From the NCBI GenBank assembly GCA_015075545.1, contig JABTUC010000001.1:806001-870000 (forward strand): DNA of 64,000 nt. Reading direction: 5' to 3'. Position numbers and translations under genes: made by a program. Origin of the DNA: Ideonella sp. (GTDB taxonomy: Bacteria; Pseudomonadota; Gammaproteobacteria; Burkholderiales; Burkholderiaceae_C). Positions 18,033-26,178 of the stretch are shown here, piece after piece. A model generated the notes under the pieces. It was given only the letters and a program-made list of their open reading frames with translations. It did no database searches and had not been told where the DNA came from. Each line of letters starts with the position of its first letter. The stretch's first letter is position 1.

Positions 18033-19022
18033 TCATGGCGATGTCGCCACCGCCTCGCCTTGCGGCCGCTTTGCGGCCTGTCGATTGCTCCTCGCCTGTA
18101 GAAACCCGTTTGGCATGAACAGCATCACCAGGATGATCAACGCCCCCGACACGATCGGGTGCGCCCCCGGCAGCCAGATGTTGCCGGCCGAGAAGACGGC
18201 CGTCATCACGAAGGCACCGAGCACGGGCCCCAACACCGTGCCGTTGCCGCCCATCACGCACATCAGGATCGGGTAGAGCGTCCAGGTCAGGTTCACGAAC
18301 CCGCCCGGGCTGACCGAGAACACGTAGAAGGCATACAGGCTGCCGGCCAGCCCGGCGAGAAAGCCGCCGGCGCCGAACGCCATCACCTTGAAACGCAGCA
18401 CGTGCACGCCGCTGGCCGACGCGGCGATCGGGTCTTCGCGGATCGCCATCAATGCCAGCCCGAGGCGCGAGCGCGCCAGCGCGTACACCCCCGCGGTGCT
18501 CGCCACCGCCAGCACCAGGCCCACCCAGTAGTGCGGCTTCAGGGTGTCGAACGGCTCGGGCGACATCGACACGCCGCCCGATCCGCCGGTGAAACTGCCG
18601 CCCTTGATCAGTATCACGCGCACGATCTCGCCGAAACCCAGCGTGCCGAGCGCGAAGTAATCGCCCGCGAGCTTCGACAACAGCGGCGTGCCGATCGCGC
18701 AGGCGAACAGTGCCGCCACGACGCCGCTGCCCAGCAGCAGCAAGGGGTTGAAATAGGAGCCGCCGTCGGCGAACAGCGTGGTGGCGATCAGCGCGGTCGT
18801 GTAGCCGCCGATGCCGAAGAACGCGTGCTGCGCCAGGCTGATCTGCCCGGTATAGCCGGCGACGATGTTCCAGCTCTGCGCCAGCACGACGTAGACGAAC
18901 ACCAGGAACAGGTAGAAGAAGACATAGTGATCGAGCACGCCCGGAATAAAAGGCACCAGCGCGAAGGCCAGCACCACGGCTGCGGCGATCTTCAGCTTCG
19001 TGGCGTCGCCGAATCGATTCAT
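18033..19022 (-). CDS. livM: Branched-chain-type ABC transporter permease (LivM family)
   Basis: 329-aa inner-membrane permease with about ten hydrophobic segments. It carries family landmarks: VVLAQSWNIVAGYTGQISLAQHAFFGIGGYTTAL, LSKLAGDYFALGTLGFGEIVRVIL, SRLGLALMAIREDPIAASASGV (the cytoplasmic coupling segment) and KVMAFGAGGFLAGLAG. ATG 19022 overlaps the stop of the upstream LivH gene by four bases (ATGA), which fixes the start and implies coupled translation. Reading frames extending further upstream are shadows of livH. Confidence 0.93.
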   Translation of the reverse strand: MNRFGDATKLKIAAAVVLAFALVPFIPGVLDHYVFFYLFLVFVYVVLAQSWNIVAGYTGQISLAQHAFFGIGGYTTALIATTLFADGGSYFNPLLLLGSGVVAALFACAIGTPLLSKLAGDYFALGTLGFGEIVRVILIKGGSFTGGSGGVSMSPEPFDTLKPHYWVGLVLAVASTAGVYALARSRLGLALMAIREDPIAASASGVHVLRFKVMAFGAGGFLAGLAGSLYAFYVFSVSPGGFVNLTWTLYPILMCVMGGNGTVLGPVLGAFVMTAVFSAGNIWLPGAHPIVSGALIILVMLFMPNGFLQARSNRQAAKRPQGEAVATSP

Positions 19023-19900
19023 GTCTTGGTCACCGTGCGCACGAACAGACCCTGCGGCCGGAACAACAGCACCAGCAGAAAGGCAGCATAGCCCACGGCA
19101 TCGCCCCAACCCGGCAGGATGTACGACGAGCCGCTCTCGATCATCCCGAGCAGAACGCCGCCGGCCAGCGCGCCGCCGACATTGCCCAGCCCGCCGAGCG
19201 CCAGCGCGATCAGCGCCTTCAGGCTGAGCAGGAAGCCGAAGTACGGATCGATCGTGTAGGTGGCCGCCAGCGTGCAGCCGGCGATGCCGGCCAGCACGAT
19301 GCCGATCGCGAAGGCGATCATGTTTACCTGGTGCGGCGAGATGCCCACCAGCGTGGCGGCGGTCATGTCCTCGGAGGTGGCGCGCACCGCCTTGCCGATC
19401 ATCGTGCGGCGCAGGAACACCGCCACACCGAGCGCCGCCACGATCGCCACCGCGAAGCCCGCCGTGCGCGTGATCGATAGGTGCATGCCCAGCAGCTCGA
19501 AGCTCTTCGAGGTGTAGGTGGTGGTGATCGAGCGCGGGTCGGGCGTCCACACCAGCGACATCACGCTCTCGAGCATGAAGCTCAGCCCCACTGCGATCAG
19601 CAGCGAGGTGTTCTTGTCCTGCAGCGCGGCGGCGCGCCGAAACAGCAGTTGGTACAGCGCGCAGCCGGTGGCGAGCGACACCGGAACCAGCAGCAGCAGC
19701 GTGACGTACGGGTCGACGCCCAGCAGCCTGAACGCCCAGTAGGCGGCATAGCCGCCGAGCACGATCATCGCGCCCTGCGCGAGAAAGATGATGCCCATGG
19801 TGCCGAAGATCAGACTCAGCCCGATCGCCGCCACGCCGTACATCGAGCCGAACAGCACGCCGTTGGTCAGCAACTCGACGAAGATGTCGAAGCCGCTCAT
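19019..19900 (-). CDS. livH: Branched-chain-type ABC transporter permease (LivH family)
   Basis: 293-aa permease partner of the LivM protein. Landmarks are LLTNGVLFGSMYGVAAIGLSLIFGTMGIIFLAQGAMIVLGGY at the N terminus, RTMIGKAVRATSEDMTAATLVGI (the coupling loop) and LALGGLGNVGGALAGGVLLGMIES near the C terminus. It lies between the ATPase gene livF, ending 70 bases upstream, and livM, with which it overlaps. The 70-base gap on the livF side holds no gene. Confidence 0.93.
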   Translation of the reverse strand: MSGFDIFVELLTNGVLFGSMYGVAAIGLSLIFGTMGIIFLAQGAMIVLGGYAAYWAFRLLGVDPYVTLLLLVPVSLATGCALYQLLFRRAAALQDKNTSLLIAVGLSFMLESVMSLVWTPDPRSITTTYTSKSFELLGMHLSITRTAGFAVAIVAALGVAVFLRRTMIGKAVRATSEDMTAATLVGISPHQVNMIAFAIGIVLAGIAGCTLAATYTIDPYFGFLLSLKALIALALGGLGNVGGALAGGVLLGMIESGSSYILPGWGDAVGYAAFLLVLLFRPQGLFVRTVTKT

Positions 19901-19970
19901 CGCGCCGCCTCGGCGTTGCGGGTATTTGCCGCGGCAGGGAACACGCCCCTTCGCAGCGGCCGTGCCGGGC

Positions 19971-20696
19971 TCATCCCAGGCTCCCGATGTAGGCCTTGCG
20001 GATCTGCTCGTCGGCCAGCAACTCGGGCCCGGTGCCCTGCATCACGACGCGGCCGGTCTTCAGCACGAACGCGCGGTCGGCCATGCGCAGCGCGCGCTGC
20101 ACGTTCTGCTCGACCAGCAGGATCGTGACGCCGCTGTCGTGCAGACGCCGGATCAGACTGAACACCTCCTCCACCACCAGCGGGCCCAGCCCCATCGACG
20201 GCTCGTCGAGGATCAGCAGTTGCGGACACGCCATCACCGCGCGGCCGATCGCCAGCATCTGCTGCTCGCCGCCGCTCATCAGCCCGGCGCGCTGCGCACT
20301 GCGCTCGCGCAGACGGGGAAACAGCGCATAGGTGCGCTGCAGCGACTCGTCCATGCGCGCACGCACCTGCGCCGGGTAGGCGCCGAGCTGCAGGTTCTCC
20401 AGCACGGTCATGCGCGAGAACAAGCCGCGGCCTTCGGGCACGTGCGACAGCCCCGACGCCACGATCTGCTGCGGCGCTATGCCAGCGATCGAGCGGCCGT
20501 CGAACACGATCTCGCCGGCGCGCGGCCGCAGCAGCCCCGACACGGTCTTGAGCAGCGTCGACTTGCCCGCGCCGTTGGCGCCCACCAGCGCCACCACGCT
20601 GCCGCGCTCGGCCGTGATCGAGACATCCCACAGCACCTGGGCCTCGCCGTAGCCGGCCTGCAGGCCGCGCACCTCAAGCAGCGGCGGGTTCGCCAA
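19971..20696 (-). CDS. livF: Branched-chain-type ABC transporter ATP-binding protein (LivF family)
   Basis: 241-aa ATPase. Walker A is GANGAGKST, the Q-loop region and an intact signature MSGGEQQM precede Walker B LLILDEPSMGL, and the H-loop lies in LVEQNVQ. The C terminus (DEQIRKAYIGSLG) is typical for LivF. Its start overlaps the end of livG by 23 bases, so the two ATPases are translationally linked. It drives uptake with LivG, LivH, LivM and the receptor. Confidence 0.94.
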   Translation of the reverse strand: MANPPLLEVRGLQAGYGEAQVLWDVSITAERGSVVALVGANGAGKSTLLKTVSGLLRPRAGEIVFDGRSIAGIAPQQIVASGLSHVPEGRGLFSRMTVLENLQLGAYPAQVRARMDESLQRTYALFPRLRERSAQRAGLMSGGEQQMLAIGRAVMACPQLLILDEPSMGLGPLVVEEVFSLIRRLHDSGVTILLVEQNVQRALRMADRAFVLKTGRVVMQGTGPELLADEQIRKAYIGSLG

Positions 20697-21438
20697 GATA
20701 GGCCTCGATGACCGAGCGGTCGCTGACGATCTGCGCCGGCGTGCCCTCGGCGATCTTCTCGCCGTGGTGCAGCACGATCACGTGGTCGCACGCCGCCATG
20801 ATGGCGTCGACCTTGTGCTCGACCCACAGCACGCTGACGCCGCGCTGGTCGCGGATGCGGCGGATCACCGCGGTCATGGTCTCGATCTCGCTCTCGTTCA
20901 GGCCGGCCATCGGCTCGTCGAGCAGCAGCAGCACCGGCACGGTGGCCAGCGCGCGCGCGATCTCGAGCAGCCGGCGGTCCGACAGCGTCATGTGCGCGGC
21001 GTCGCGATCGCGCTGGTCGGCCAGACCCACCAGCGCCAGCGCATCGAGCGCCCTCGCCTCGGGGTCGTCGCGCGCGCGCGGCTTGCCGTAGACCGCACCG
21101 ACCAGCACGTTCTGCAGCGCCGACATGCGCTGAAACGTGCGCACGAGCTGAAAGGTGCGCGCAATGCCGCGACGGCACACCTCGTGCGACGCCATGCCGA
21201 CGAGGTTCACGCCGCCCAGCCGCACCGAGCCCGCATCGGGCCGGTACACCGAGGTGATTACGTTGAAGCAGGTCGACTTGCCAGCGCCATTGGGGCCGAT
21301 CAACCCGGCCACCTGGTTGCGCGGCACGTCGAAGCTCACGTTGGTCAGCACGCGCAGGCCGCCGAAGGCGATGGTCACGCCTTGCAGCCGCAGCACGACG
21401 TCGCCGTGCGCGGGCGTTGCGGCCGGTGCGGCGCTCAT
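20674..21438 (-). CDS. livG: Branched-chain-type ABC transporter ATP-binding protein (LivG family) with a degenerate signature
   Basis: 254-aa ATPase. Walker A GPNGAGKST, the LivG-specific ARTFQLVRTFQRMSALQNVLVGA segment, Walker B LLLLDEPMAGL and H-loop VEHKVD are intact. The ABC signature, usually LSYGxxRxLEIARAL in this family, reads LSDRRLLEIARAL: two residues including the signature Gly are missing. That may disable the ATP site to which this C-loop contributes, leaving one consensus site as in several asymmetric ABC transporters. It starts after an N-terminal Ala-rich stretch, 70 bases past the ALDH stop. Confidence 0.92.
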   Translation of the reverse strand: MSAAPAATPAHGDVVLRLQGVTIAFGGLRVLTNVSFDVPRNQVAGLIGPNGAGKSTCFNVITSVYRPDAGSVRLGGVNLVGMASHEVCRRGIARTFQLVRTFQRMSALQNVLVGAVYGKPRARDDPEARALDALALVGLADQRDRDAAHMTLSDRRLLEIARALATVPVLLLLDEPMAGLNESEIETMTAVIRRIRDQRGVSVLWVEHKVDAIMAACDHVIVLHHGEKIAEGTPAQIVSDRSVIEAYLGEPAAA

Positions 21439-21439
21439 G

Positions 21440-21508
21440 TGGGCACCCCTGGCGCTGCGCGCCTCCCCGCCGAGCGGGGCCGAGCCCCTTCGGACAGCCG
21501 GGCGCGAC
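21440..21508 (+). repeat. Intergenic repeat, copy 1
   Basis: A GC-rich sequence between livG and the ALDH gene that aligns by eye to 62991-63068 over about 75 bases, sharing blocks such as CCCTGGC, GCTGCGC, CGGGG and TTCGGAC/TCCGGAC. It contains an inverted repeat (CCCCGC / GCGGGG). Short degenerate palindromic elements in intergenic DNA are common in Comamonadaceae-like genomes; the family was not identified. Confidence 0.4.
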
Positions 21509-23014
21509 TCAGACCGCCATGCATACGCTTTTCAACTCGGTGCACGACTCGACCGCGGTGCGACCGAGATCACGCCCCATGCCCGAGCCCTTGACGCCGC
21601 CGAACGGCAGGTTGTTGTCGAGCATGTTGTGCGTGTTGACCCACACCGTGCCCGCCTTCAGCCGCGGCACGATGCGGTGCACCGCCGACAGGTCGCGCGA
21701 CCACACGCTGGCCGACAGGCCATAGGGCGTGTCGTTGGCCAGGCGCACGGCTTCGTCGACGTCGTCGAACGGCATCACAACGGCAACCGGGCCGAACACC
21801 TCCTCGCGCACCACCGGCATGTCGGCGCGCACGTCGGCGAACACCGTCGGCTGCACGAAGCAGCCGCCTTCGAGCGCGCGCGCGCCGCCCGTGAGCAAGG
21901 TGGCGCCGTCCGCCTTCGCGCCTTCGATGTAGCCCATCACGCGGTCGAAATGACGCTTGGACACCAGCGGCCCGAGCTGCGCCTGCGGGTCGAAACCCGA
22001 ACCGATCCTCATGCCCGCGGCGACGCGCGCCAGCCCGTCGCACACGCGCTGCAGCAAGCTGCGGTGCACCAGCACGCGCGAGCTCGCCGTGCAGACCTGC
22101 CCCTGGTGAAAGAAGATCCCCATCGCGGCGCCTTGTGCGACCTGCTCCACGTCGGCGTCGGGCAGCACGATCAGCGGCGACTTGCCGCCCAGCTCCAGAG
22201 TGAAGCGGGTCATGCGCTCCACTGCGGCATGCCCGATCGCGCGCCCCACCGGCGTCGACCCGGTGAAGCTGATCTTACCCAGGCCCGCGTGCTGCGCGAG
22301 CGCCGCGCCGGCGCCGACGCCGCGCCCGCACACCACGTTGAGCACGCCGGCCGGGAAGCCGGCCTCGATCACCAGTTCGGCCAGCCGCAACGCGGTGAGC
22401 GGTGTCTCCTCCGATGGCTTGAGCACCACGGTGCAGCCGGCGGCGAGCGCCGGCGCCACCTTCCACAGCGCGATGGCGAGCGGGAAGTTCCACGGCACGA
22501 TCGCCCCCACCACCCCCACCGGCTCGCGCTGCGTGTAGGTGAAGTAGCGCGCGCCGGGCGGCACGCCGATCGAAGGCTGCAGCGTCTGGCCCTCGAGCTT
22601 GGTGGCCCAGCCCGCCATGTAGCGCACGAACTCAGCGCCCGATCCGACGTCGATCGCGCGCGCCAGCGCGTTGAGCTTGCCGCTTTGTAGCGTTTCCAGT
22701 GCGCTCAGCTCGTCGGTGTGCTCCTCGATCAGCATCGACAGCCGGACCAGCAACCGCTCGCGGTCGGCCGGGCGCAGCCCGGACCAGGCGGCGCCTTCGA
22801 AGGCGCGCTGCGCGCTGGTGACCGCGCGCGCGACGTCGCCGGCACTGCTGTCGGGCGCCTCGGCGATCACCATCTCGGTGGCGGGATCGACCACCGGCAG
22901 ATAGGCGCCATCGGCCGGCTCGACCTCGCGACCGTCGACGAAGTTGCCGTGCCGCCGCCGCGACAGAAAACCCACCCGGGCCAGTTCGGCCAGTGACAAC
23001 TCACGGGGTTTCAT
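21509..23014 (-). CDS. NAD(P)-dependent aldehyde dehydrogenase
   Basis: 501-aa ALDH-superfamily enzyme, oxidising an aldehyde to the acid. The general base Glu is E274 (in LELGGKS) and the nucleophile is C308 (in GQVCTASS), 34 residues apart as in ALDH1/2. Also present: VVPWNFPLAIALWK (cofactor site), FTGSTPVGRAIG, EEVFGPV and the C-terminal PFGGVKGSGMGRDLG. ATG 23014 begins the conserved N-terminal extension. It is the first gene of the minus-strand operon whose other members encode the ABC importer, suggesting that the imported compound is, or gives rise to, an aldehyde. Confidence 0.92.
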   Translation of the reverse strand: MKPRELSLAELARVGFLSRRRHGNFVDGREVEPADGAYLPVVDPATEMVIAEAPDSSAGDVARAVTSAQRAFEGAAWSGLRPADRERLLVRLSMLIEEHTDELSALETLQSGKLNALARAIDVGSGAEFVRYMAGWATKLEGQTLQPSIGVPPGARYFTYTQREPVGVVGAIVPWNFPLAIALWKVAPALAAGCTVVLKPSEETPLTALRLAELVIEAGFPAGVLNVVCGRGVGAGAALAQHAGLGKISFTGSTPVGRAIGHAAVERMTRFTLELGGKSPLIVLPDADVEQVAQGAAMGIFFHQGQVCTASSRVLVHRSLLQRVCDGLARVAAGMRIGSGFDPQAQLGPLVSKRHFDRVMGYIEGAKADGATLLTGGARALEGGCFVQPTVFADVRADMPVVREEVFGPVAVVMPFDDVDEAVRLANDTPYGLSASVWSRDLSAVHRIVPRLKAGTVWVNTHNMLDNNLPFGGVKGSGMGRDLGRTAVESCTELKSVCMAV

Positions 23015-23256
23015 CGAACGCCTTCCCTGTTCGACCTGATGGGGGTGGCACTGTAGGTGCCGCGCCACGCCCCGGCTTGCCTGCCAGCGCAGCGCGGGTT
23101 GCACCTGCGCGCACCGCAAGGCAGCCGCGCGGGCGGCGCCGTCGGCGGCATGCGCCTTGGATCAACTCAATGTGCATGGTCGGCCAACGGCCGCTGGCGA
23201 CAATCGTCACGCCGCCGCCAGGTGGACAACGATCGAACTCTTCCAAGGAAGCAGCC
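23015..23256. promoter_or_regulatory. Divergent promoter region (ALDH-liv operon versus SDR gene)
   Basis: 242 bases between divergently transcribed genes. No gene is visible. The plus-strand ribosome site AAGGAA (23245-23250) serves the SDR gene. I could not pick a convincing -35/-10 pair or operator by eye in either direction. Confidence 0.4.
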
Positions 23257-24021
23257 GTGAGCGACATGCAGGACAAGGTATGCGTGATCACCGGCGGTGC
23301 GGGCAGCGTGGGTCTGGCCTCGGCGCGCGCACTGTTTGCCGCCGGCGCCAAGTTGCTGCTGGTCGACCGCGACGGCGCCGCCGCCAAGGCTGCCGCGGCG
23401 GCGCTCGACGCCTCGGGCGCGCGGGTCGACCACGCCGCAGCCGACGTGAGCGACGGCGCGCAGACTCGCGCCTACATCGAGCAGGCGCGCGCGCGCTGGG
23501 GCGCCATCGACTTCCTGTTCTGCAACGCCGGCATCAGCGGTGCGATCACGCCGATCACCGAGTACCCCGAGGACGTGTTCGATGCCGTGTGGTCGGTCAA
23601 CGTGCGCGGCGTCTTCCTGGCGCTCAAGCACGGCCTGCCGGCCCTGCGCGACGGTGCCAGCGTGCTGATCAACGCCAGCGTCGTCGCCGTCACCGCCGAT
23701 CCCGGCATCTGTGCCTATGCGACTTCGAAGCATGCACTGCTCGGGCTGATGCGCGTGGCGGCCAAGGAAGTGGCGTGGCGCAACATCCGCGTCAACGTGA
23801 TCGCGCCGGGGCCGATCGCCAACTCGTTCCAGGACGACATCGAGCGCCGCCTGTCGGGCGTGGTGGGGCGCGATGCGACGCAGATGCTCGACGGCATGAT
23901 CCCGCTGGGCCGGCACGCGCAGCCGCGCGAGATCGCCGAGACGGTGCTGTTCCTGGCGAGCCCGCGCAGCAGCTTTTCCACCGGCAGCGTGTTCATGGTC
24001 GACGGCGGCATGCACGTCTGA
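23257..24021 (+). CDS. SDR family oxidoreductase
   Basis: 254-aa short-chain dehydrogenase/reductase: cofactor motif TGGAGSVG (TGxxxxxG type), an acidic residue at the end of strand 2 (LLVDRDG, favouring NAD), NAGISG, and the catalytic Tyr-Lys in YATSK with the C-terminal GSVFMVDGGMHV. GTG 23257 is chosen because AAGGAA lies six bases upstream; ATG 23266 is three codons later. Divergent from the aldehyde dehydrogenase. A possible role is oxidation of the alcohol precursor of the ALDH substrate; this is inferred from position only. Confidence 0.87.
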   Translation: MSDMQDKVCVITGGAGSVGLASARALFAAGAKLLLVDRDGAAAKAAAAALDASGARVDHAAADVSDGAQTRAYIEQARARWGAIDFLFCNAGISGAITPITEYPEDVFDAVWSVNVRGVFLALKHGLPALRDGASVLINASVVAVTADPGICAYATSKHALLGLMRVAAKEVAWRNIRVNVIAPGPIANSFQDDIERRLSGVVGRDATQMLDGMIPLGRHAQPREIAETVLFLASPRSSFSTGSVFMVDGGMHV

Positions 24022-24104
24022 TAGGCCGTCGCAGGCGTCGGGCCGAACTCGCGCCTGCCATCGACCGCCGACGGCAAGTGCGCTGCGCCGGCCGGTCGCA
24101 GCGT

Positions 24105-24110
24105 TACACT
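24105..24110 (+). promoter_or_regulatory. -10-like TACACT nine bases before the cyclase-FHA start
   Basis: TACACT (four of six to consensus) lies nine bases before ATG 24120, consistent with a very short or absent leader. No good -35. Confidence 0.35.
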
Positions 24111-24119
24111 GCGCCGGAC

Positions 24120-25067
24120 ATGACGCGGATCTCCGAGCGCACTGTCCTGTTCGCCGACCTGCGCGGCAGCACGTCGCTGTACGAGACGCTCGGCAACGCC
24201 GAGGCAACGACTGTCGTCACCCACACCGTCACCGCGATGGCGCGCACGGTGCCCTCGTGCGGCGGCCAGTTGATCAAGACGCTGGGCGATGGCCTGATGG
24301 CGCTGTTCGATGGCTCCGAGGCCGGCCTGAAATCGGCCGCGCAGATGCACGACGAATTGGAGCAGCTGGTGTCGCGCGGCCGCGAGCGCGGCGCGTCGGC
24401 CGGCCTGCGCGGCCTGCGCCTGCAGGTGGCGCTGGCGCGCGGCGAGGTGGTCGAGATGGCCGGCGACTGTTTCGGCGACGCCGTCAACGTCGCGGCGCGC
24501 CTGCTCGACCACGCCGGCGACAACGAGACGCTGGTCACCGCCGGCGTGCTGGCCGACCTGCCGGCGCCGCAACGCGCGCGCTTCCGCAGCCTCGACTGGA
24601 TGCACCTGCGCGGCCGCGCCGAGCCGGTACACGTGCACGTGCTGGGCCTGCGCCGCCAGGCCGATGCCGCCGCGGCGACGCAGTTCGGGCCGGTGGAGCC
24701 GGTGCCCGACCCCGAGGGCATCCGCCTCGCCTGGCAGGACCAGGTGCGCGTGTACGCGGCCGAGCACCTGCCGGTCGTGCTCGGGCGCAGCCCGCAGGCG
24801 ACGTTCCGGCTCGACGACTCGAAAGTCTCGCGCTCGCACGCGCGCATCGACTGGACCGGCGGCAGCTTCCAGCTCACCGACATGAGCTACAACGGCACCT
24901 ACGTGCGCTTCGGCGGCACCGACGAGCTGATCACGCTGCGCCGCGGTAGCTGCACGCTGCACGGCTACGGCGTCATCGGGCTGGGCGGCGCACCGGCCGA
25001 CGCCGCCTCGCCGAGCATCCGCTTCGACGTGCTGTCGATCGTCGACACCGTGCCGCACCTCACCTGA
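24120..25067 (+). CDS. Class III adenylate/guanylate cyclase domain fused to an FHA domain
   Basis: 315-aa two-domain signalling protein without membrane segments. Residues ~5-170 form a class III nucleotidyl cyclase: the two metal-binding aspartates are D13 (in FADLRGST) and D57 (in TLGDGLMALF), and the DCFGDAVNVAARL segment is typical. Residues ~205-300 form a forkhead-associated phosphothreonine-binding domain: GR at 222-223, SRSHARI, and NGTYVR. FHA coupling suggests that cyclase output or localisation responds to a Ser/Thr kinase, but no kinase is in the window. The substrate (ATP or GTP) cannot be told from the motifs I can place. Fifteen bases upstream of hemH. Confidence 0.87.
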   Translation: MTRISERTVLFADLRGSTSLYETLGNAEATTVVTHTVTAMARTVPSCGGQLIKTLGDGLMALFDGSEAGLKSAAQMHDELEQLVSRGRERGASAGLRGLRLQVALARGEVVEMAGDCFGDAVNVAARLLDHAGDNETLVTAGVLADLPAPQRARFRSLDWMHLRGRAEPVHVHVLGLRRQADAAAATQFGPVEPVPDPEGIRLAWQDQVRVYAAEHLPVVLGRSPQATFRLDDSKVSRSHARIDWTGGSFQLTDMSYNGTYVRFGGTDELITLRRGSCTLHGYGVIGLGGAPADAASPSIRFDVLSIVDTVPHLT

Positions 25068-25081
25068 GCACGGCTTCCGCG

Positions 25082-26164
25082 ATGCGTTTCGCCGCGGAGC
25101 CCGCGCCCGACAAGCCCGAGCGCACCGGCATCCTGCTGGTCAACCTCGGCACGCCCGATGCGCCGACGCCCAGGGCGGTGCGCCGCTATCTGCGCGAGTT
25201 TCTCGCCGATCCGCGGGTGATCGAGATCCCGCGCGCGCTGTGGTGGCCGATCCTGCACGGCTTGATCCTGCGCACGCGGCCGGCGAAGTCGGCCGCCAAG
25301 TACGCGGCCATCTGGACCCGCGAGGGCTCGCCGCTGGCCACCTGGACTCGCCTGCAGGCCGCGCGCCTGCTCGGCACGCTCGGCGAGCGCGGCCATGCAG
25401 TACTGGTGCACTGGGCCATGCGTTACGGGCAGCCGTCGATCGCCTCCGCGCTCGATGCGCTGAAGGCGCACGGCGCGACCCGCGTGCTGGTGCTGCCGCT
25501 GTACCCGCAGTACTCGGCGGCCACCACCGCGAGCGCGTTCGACGCGGTCGCAGCGTGGTCGCGCCGCGTGCGCCGCCTGCCCGAACTGCGAGTCGTCAAC
25601 CAGTTCCACGACGACGAGGCCTACATCGCCGCGCTCGCTGCACGCGTCACCGAGCACTGGATGCGCGAGGGCCGCGACGGCACGCTGGTCATGAGCTTCC
25701 ACGGCCTGCCCGCGCGCACGCGGGCACTCGGCGATCCGTACCACGGCCAGTGCCTGACCACCGCGCGCCTGCTGGCCGAGCGGCTTGCGCTGCGTGCCGA
25801 CCAGTACGTCGTCACCTTCCAGAGCCGCTTCGGCCGCGCGCGCTGGCTCGAACCCTACACCGATGCCACGCTGCGCAAGCTCGCCGCGCAGGGGCACGAA
25901 CGCGTCGACGTGATCTGCCCCGGTTTCACCGCCGATTGCCTCGAGACGCTCGAGGAGATCGGCATCGAAGGGCGCAAGAGCTTCCTCGCTGCGGGCGGCA
26001 AGGCATTCAACCTGATCGCATGCCTGAACGACAGCCCGCCCTGGATCGACGCGCTCGCCAAGCTGTCGATCCGACATCTGCAGGGTTGGCCGTCGCAGCC
26101 CGGTGCGAACGCGGATCTGCTGCGCCAGCGCGCGCAGGCCGACGCGGCGTCCGCGGTCCGCTGA
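25082..26164 (+). CDS. hemH: Ferrochelatase
   Basis: Inserts Fe(II) into protoporphyrin IX, the last step of haem synthesis. At 360 aa it matches proteobacterial HemH. Diagnostic segments: TGILLVNLGTPDAP at the N terminus; LPLYPQYSAATTAS; MSFHGLP, containing the catalytic His; and VTFQSRFGRARWLEPYTDATL followed by ICPGFTADCLETLEEI. Start ATG 25082 lies 14 bases after the cyclase stop. In relatives hemH commonly sits near hrcA, hslR and grpE-dnaK-dnaJ; here a Tct transporter separates it from hslR. Confidence 0.97.
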   Translation: MRFAAEPAPDKPERTGILLVNLGTPDAPTPRAVRRYLREFLADPRVIEIPRALWWPILHGLILRTRPAKSAAKYAAIWTREGSPLATWTRLQAARLLGTLGERGHAVLVHWAMRYGQPSIASALDALKAHGATRVLVLPLYPQYSAATTASAFDAVAAWSRRVRRLPELRVVNQFHDDEAYIAALAARVTEHWMREGRDGTLVMSFHGLPARTRALGDPYHGQCLTTARLLAERLALRADQYVVTFQSRFGRARWLEPYTDATLRKLAAQGHERVDVICPGFTADCLETLEEIGIEGRKSFLAAGGKAFNLIACLNDSPPWIDALAKLSIRHLQGWPSQPGANADLLRQRAQADAASAVR

Positions 26165-26178
26165 AGCCGAGGCTTCAG
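26161..26178. terminator. Inverted repeat spanning both stop codons of convergent hemH and tctA
   Basis: CTGAAGCC and GGCTTCAG form a perfect 8-bp palindrome with a GA centre. It contains the hemH stop (26162-26164) and the reverse-strand tctA stop (26175-26177). Placed between convergent genes only ten bases apart, it may end transcription in both directions; no T-tract. Confidence 0.5.
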
